A stretch of 64,000 nucleotides of DNA from JAUWKC01 sp035529895 (GTDB taxonomy: Bacteria; Planctomycetota; Phycisphaerae; Sedimentisphaerales; Anaerobacaceae): NCBI GenBank assembly GCA_035529895.1, contig DATKVV010000005.1, positions 62,001 to 126,000 on the forward strand, in the 5' to 3' direction. The notes beneath the pieces are model-generated. The model had not been told where the DNA came from. It made no database searches and worked only from the letters and a program-made list of their open reading frames with translations. How positions within the stretch are numbered: position 1 is the stretch's first letter; every line of letters begins with the position of its first letter. Of the stretch, positions 60,856-64,000 are shown piece by piece. Position numbers and translations under genes: made by a program.

Positions 60856-62436
60856 ATGGCTACATTCCCGACACAGGCTGAGTCGCAAGTCAAGGTTGCG
60901 GAAAGAAAACTGGTGCGTTTGGAAACTCTCGTAGAGTTATCGGAACACTCATTCAAAGCTTTCTGCGACGACATTTCCAGCATCCTTGGCGTGGAGATAA
61001 AGTGCGGTCAGCAGCAAGCTTCTCCGGAAACTGTCAACAGCCTGCAGAAACGGTTTACAAAGCCGGTAGCCGTCATTTCCATCAAGGCCGAAGGTTCCCT
61101 AAACGGGACTTTTCAACTGGTGTTTGAGCATAAAGGGTTATTTGCGCTTTCGGCCGCTATGGTCGCAAACGCTCAAGAGACAATTCCCGAAAACGCCGGC
61201 CTCGGTTCGCCCGAAAAGAACGAAAATTTGCCGGAGCCGCTAAATCAAGCGTGTGCCGCCATAGTTGGCTCATGGGACAAGATTCTCCGCCAAGAGCTGG
61301 ATGGCCACGGCAGCCTCGTTCAAGCCGGCATCTTTATTGGCAATCCCTGGGATAAGCCTGAGGAAAAGATAGGTTTGGCCGGCAATGAAGAATCGGTCTT
61401 TGTTCCACACGAGATAACAATTGCCCCCTTCCCTGCCTTTGAATGCGGCGTTATTTTCCCAAAAGCGCTTTTTTCCGATGAATCCGCCCCTGCATCCGAA
61501 GAGGCCGTCTCCGCTGAAGAAGGTCAGCAAGAAACTGTGGAGACAGCCACGGCTCCCGACGAGGCCAATCCAGAGAGCTCAAGCCCACAGACCAACGGTG
61601 AAAAACCTGAGGCGCAAGAACCAGTTGATGAAAAGGCTTCAATCGAGGAGGCCAAGGTTGTAGAGGCCGCTGCAGAAACGACCGCAGTCGAAGAGGAAGC
61701 CTCTGTCGCCGAGCAAGCAAGTCCAAAAGCGGAAGAAGGCGGGCCTGAAGCAGCCGCTGAGCAAGAGGAAAAGGACAATAACGCCAATACAGGTGCCTCC
61801 GACAATGTTAATGAAGAAAAAACCGCGACGACAGAGCAGACTTCTGACAGCGGCCCAATCTCTGAGAGCATTCGACAAATGACCCGTTCTGCCGCCGCTC
61901 CTTCGGACGAGCCCGGCACATTTGCACCGCAAGAAAAGCCGGTACCTGATGGCGTCAATGAATTCTTAAGAATGCCTGCCAAAGACATTATGCAAAAAGG
62001 AGTCCTATGGGCAAATCCTGACGACAGCATCCAGCAGGCCCTTGCCGAGATGGAGCAGCACAATGCCGGTTACATGATGATAGGAAACGATGGCTTTACC
62101 GAAGGCATTGTATCAAAGTCCGACCTGAAGGGGGCAATTAGTCCCTACCTGCGACCCGCCTTTGCAAAATGGCGCCGACCGCTGGACGATGCTACGCTGC
62201 AAATCAAGCTCAAGTGGGTAATGACCAAGCCCGTCCACACCATAAGCCCGGAAACATCGTTGACAGCCATAATGGAGAACATGTACAGCAGCGGCAGGCG
62301 TTGCCTGCCGGTCATGGACAAAGAAAACGATGTTCAGGGTTTGGTAACGGTGTTTGACATCTTCAAAGCTCTGCTAAAAAGCGAGCCGAACGGCTCTGCC
62401 GAAAATGAGCCGCCCCAGGCCACCGACTCGGCATAA
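60856..62436 (+). CDS. CheC/FliY-like domain fused to a CBS pair
   Basis: Residues about 20-205 resemble the CheC/FliY/FliM-middle fold (AFCDDISSILGVEIKCG, ISIKAEGSLNGTFQLVFEH, EPLNQACAAIVGSWDKILR). An acidic Ala/Glu-rich linker of about 150 residues follows (215-365). Residues about 370-505 are two CBS domains (AKDIMQKGVLWANPDDSIQQ; WVMTKPVHTISPETSLTAIM). In CheC the E-x2-N pair is catalytic for CheY-P; EPLN may correspond. It could link nucleotide status to the motor switch or chemotaxis, but this is an inference. The ATG at 60856 lacks a strong ribosome site. Confidence 0.75.
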   Translation: MATFPTQAESQVKVAERKLVRLETLVELSEHSFKAFCDDISSILGVEIKCGQQQASPETVNSLQKRFTKPVAVISIKAEGSLNGTFQLVFEHKGLFALSAAMVANAQETIPENAGLGSPEKNENLPEPLNQACAAIVGSWDKILRQELDGHGSLVQAGIFIGNPWDKPEEKIGLAGNEESVFVPHEITIAPFPAFECGVIFPKALFSDESAPASEEAVSAEEGQQETVETATAPDEANPESSSPQTNGEKPEAQEPVDEKASIEEAKVVEAAAETTAVEEEASVAEQASPKAEEGGPEAAAEQEEKDNNANTGASDNVNEEKTATTEQTSDSGPISESIRQMTRSAAAPSDEPGTFAPQEKPVPDGVNEFLRMPAKDIMQKGVLWANPDDSIQQALAEMEQHNAGYMMIGNDGFTEGIVSKSDLKGAISPYLRPAFAKWRRPLDDATLQIKLKWVMTKPVHTISPETSLTAIMENMYSSGRRCLPVMDKENDVQGLVTVFDIFKALLKSEPNGSAENEPPQATDSA

Positions 62437-62637
62437 TCTGCTCTTTGTCCGGTTGAAATGCAAACATGCCTAATCGCAGCCGTAAGCAATCACTGACCGA
62501 CCGCCGAACCGCTGTGCAACTGAATACCCGACAGCACCGTTGCCCTACCCAACCTGTTTCCGTATGCTTGTGTCTTGACTGAATCACAGGCGGGTTTTCT
62601 TTTGACCAGATTGAGCGATATCATAGAATGCTTATGC

Positions 62638-63768
62638 ATGATACAAACTGCGAGTACAAGTAAAAGCAGAAGACCCACGGGCAGCAGGATAAGCCCGATT
62701 AAAAGACTCGCGTTTCGTACATTTCTGAGTTTGGCGCCGCTTGCCTATTCCGCCGTGGCAATCGCACGGGAAGAGCTTGTAATAAGGTACAGCCACCTCG
62801 CCGTACCGGACCCAAATGTGCAGGCTTCGAGTGCACATGCCGCGGTCTTCAAGGCGGAATTGGAGAAACTCTCTGAGGGCAGAATCAAGGTGGATATCTT
62901 CCCCAGCGGCCAGTTGGCCGGTCAAGTGTCCTCTGTGCAGCAGGTCAGGAAAGGAACTATACAAATTGCAGATATCAGTTCCGGCGTGCTGGCCTCACTG
63001 TACTATCCCCCGCTGGAAGTTTTCGACCTGCCGTTTCTTTTTTCTTCGAGGGCAACTGCAAGAAGCGTCCTCGATAACGACAATCCCTTCACCAGGAAGT
63101 TGATAGAAGACTGCGCCCGAAAATGCAGCATCCGAATCCTTGCACTGGCACCTTTCGGTTTCAGGCACATGACAAATAATGTCAGGCCAATACGGGTCCC
63201 TGAAGATATGGCGGGCCTTAAAATCAGGACTATGGAGATTGTTCCACATATGAAGCTGATGGAATCCCTCGGCGCAAGGCCTGTTCCCGTGCCCTGGCTG
63301 GAGCTTTATACGAGTCTGCAGACAAAAGTGGTTGACGGAGAAGAGACCACCCTCCAGAACATCGTTATGGGAAAGCTGTATCAGGTCCAAAAACATCTGA
63401 CCCTCACCGGCCATTTGATGGGCGTAGGGGCGTTTCTCTGCAATGAGAAATGGTATCAGTCCCTGCCGGACGACCTGAAGTCGGCCCTTGTTGAAAGTGA
63501 AAAGATTGCTCGACAAACCTATGACCGGGTCGGCGAACGACTGGACAACCTGGCCTTGGGGAGACTCAAGTCTTACGGGATGGAAGTCTACTCGCCGACT
63601 CGCGAGCAGAGGCAGATGTTCATGAATAGGGCACGCCCCTGTGTGCTGAAATGGATGGAGCAAGAGCACGGCGAGGCATTGGTTTGCGAACTCCTGGCGG
63701 CTATCGAAGCGGCCGAGAAAAAATTATCAGAACAAACGGAACCGGCAAATACAGAAATAAATCGTTAG
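62638..63768 (+). CDS. dctP: TRAP transporter solute-binding protein DctP
   Basis: DctP captures organic acids in the periplasm for the TRAP transporter. Motifs are LSEGRIKVDIFPSGQLAGQV, QQVRKGTIQIADISSG, LEVFDLPFLFSS, PEDMAGLKIRT and QTKVVDGEETTLQNIV. A signal peptide with a twin-basic start and hydrophobic core (FLSLAPLAYSAVAIA) precedes it. The frame opens at 62575; the ATG at 62638 is nearer to the signal peptide but its ribosome site is weak. The start of DctQ follows. Not obviously flagellar. Confidence 0.9.
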   Translation: MIQTASTSKSRRPTGSRISPIKRLAFRTFLSLAPLAYSAVAIAREELVIRYSHLAVPDPNVQASSAHAAVFKAELEKLSEGRIKVDIFPSGQLAGQVSSVQQVRKGTIQIADISSGVLASLYYPPLEVFDLPFLFSSRATARSVLDNDNPFTRKLIEDCARKCSIRILALAPFGFRHMTNNVRPIRVPEDMAGLKIRTMEIVPHMKLMESLGARPVPVPWLELYTSLQTKVVDGEETTLQNIVMGKLYQVQKHLTLTGHLMGVGAFLCNEKWYQSLPDDLKSALVESEKIARQTYDRVGERLDNLALGRLKSYGMEVYSPTREQRQMFMNRARPCVLKWMEQEHGEALVCELLAAIEAAEKKLSEQTEPANTEINR

Positions 63769-63928
63769 GACATTTGTTGTCGGCACAAGGAGCGGCATAT
63801 TTGATTTTTAGATATTGGCAGGGCAAAAGATGTGTCGTGAAAAAGCGACACAGATTAAACACGTTTTTTGAATTAACGGGCGAACACGTGGTTTTGACCG
63901 AGCAAAAAGGACCTTGAAGGAAATAGCA

Positions 63929-64000
63929 TTGACCGGCGGATATCAAAGATTTGACAGTCTCTTGCTTAAGGCAATCAGGGTAACTACAGGCATTTTGCTT
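63929..64000 (+). CDS. dctQ: TRAP transporter small membrane subunit DctQ (5' end only)
   Basis: A TTG at 63929 follows GAAGGA and opens a frame to the window edge that reads TGGYQRFDSLLLKAIRVTTG then ILL, the helix start typical of DctQ. It is 160 bases after dctP, the normal order. Only 24 codons are visible. The gap 63769-63928 contains a small hairpin (63831-63852) and no gene. Confidence 0.6.
   Translation, partial: MTGGYQRFDSLLLKAIRVTTGILL

Noticed and set aside
63831..63852. Hairpin TGTGTCG/CGACACA after dctP, with a T-run 12 bases later.
   Set aside because: The T-run is too far from the stem for an intrinsic terminator, and dctQ follows, so termination is not expected.
1..64000. 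Search for tRNA, rRNA, CRISPR arrays, insertion sequences and flagellin.
   Set aside because: None was recognised; the repeats present are intragenic domain duplications or short regulatory words.

Overview
The window is dominated by one large flagellar locus, about 62 kb long, from a diderm bacterium with a moderate GC content. Genes for both the P ring (FlgI) and the L ring (FlgH) show that the cell has an outer membrane. Several traits recall Planctomycetota, possibly the Phycisphaerae: many TPR-rich membrane proteins, a small C4 zinc-ribbon protein, oversized hook-associated proteins and two sigma-54 activators beside the flagellar genes. That placement is an inference; there is no rRNA or other phylogenetic marker here.

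Layout. (1) 1-3690, plus strand: the end of fliQ, then fliR, flhB and, where flhA normally follows, an unusual protein. It joins an FlhA-like export-gate membrane domain to a MinD/BY-kinase-like domain that has lost its P-loop. (2) 42931 down to 6195, minus strand: one nearly gapless run of about 37 kb. It opens with flgD, flgE, a PilZ-like membrane protein, flgF, flgG, flgA, flgH, flgI, a FlgJ-type rod-binding protein, flgN, flgK and flgL. It continues directly into a surface-glycan cluster of glycosyltransferases (GT2, GT4, GT9 and CgeB-like), methyltransferases, TPR proteins, four nucleotide-sugar enzymes, a FliT-like chaperone and a 3049-residue multidomain glycosyltransferase. A sigma-54 promoter sits ahead of flgD. 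fliD (3747-6119) lies at the far end with its own sigma-28-type promoter. The layout suggests that hook and filament parts are made together with an elaborate machinery for glycosylating (and methylating) the filament. (3) 43496-58579, plus strand and divergent: a sigma-54 activator, a TPR protein behind a second perfect sigma-54 promoter, a further TPR protein, a second sigma-54 activator, fliL, fliM, fliN, the canonical flhA, two very small genes, fliA (sigma-28), two small unknown proteins, two lipoproteins and flgM (anti-sigma-28). flhF and flhG are absent from their usual place between flhA and fliA. (4) 58580-64000: a looser region with a zinc-ribbon protein, a CBS-domain protein, a membrane coiled-coil protein, a CheC/FliY-like protein fused to a CBS pair, and a TRAP-transporter DctP with the start of DctQ.

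Regulation. The sequence supports a hierarchy in which sigma-54 with two FleQ/FlrC-like activators switches on hook/basal-body and TPR genes, and sigma-28 held by FlgM switches on fliD and flgM. Direct repeats of GTCCCATAA and an inverted repeat lie upstream of the flgD sigma-54 promoter and are candidate activator sites.

The most novel items are the FlhA/P-loop-less ATPase fusion beside a complete FlhA, the giant glycosyltransferase with an internal duplication of about 1070 residues, a sequence module shared by the hook protein and the filament cap, the CheC-like/CBS fusion, and several small translationally coupled genes. No flagellin gene, tRNA, rRNA, CRISPR array or insertion sequence was seen.
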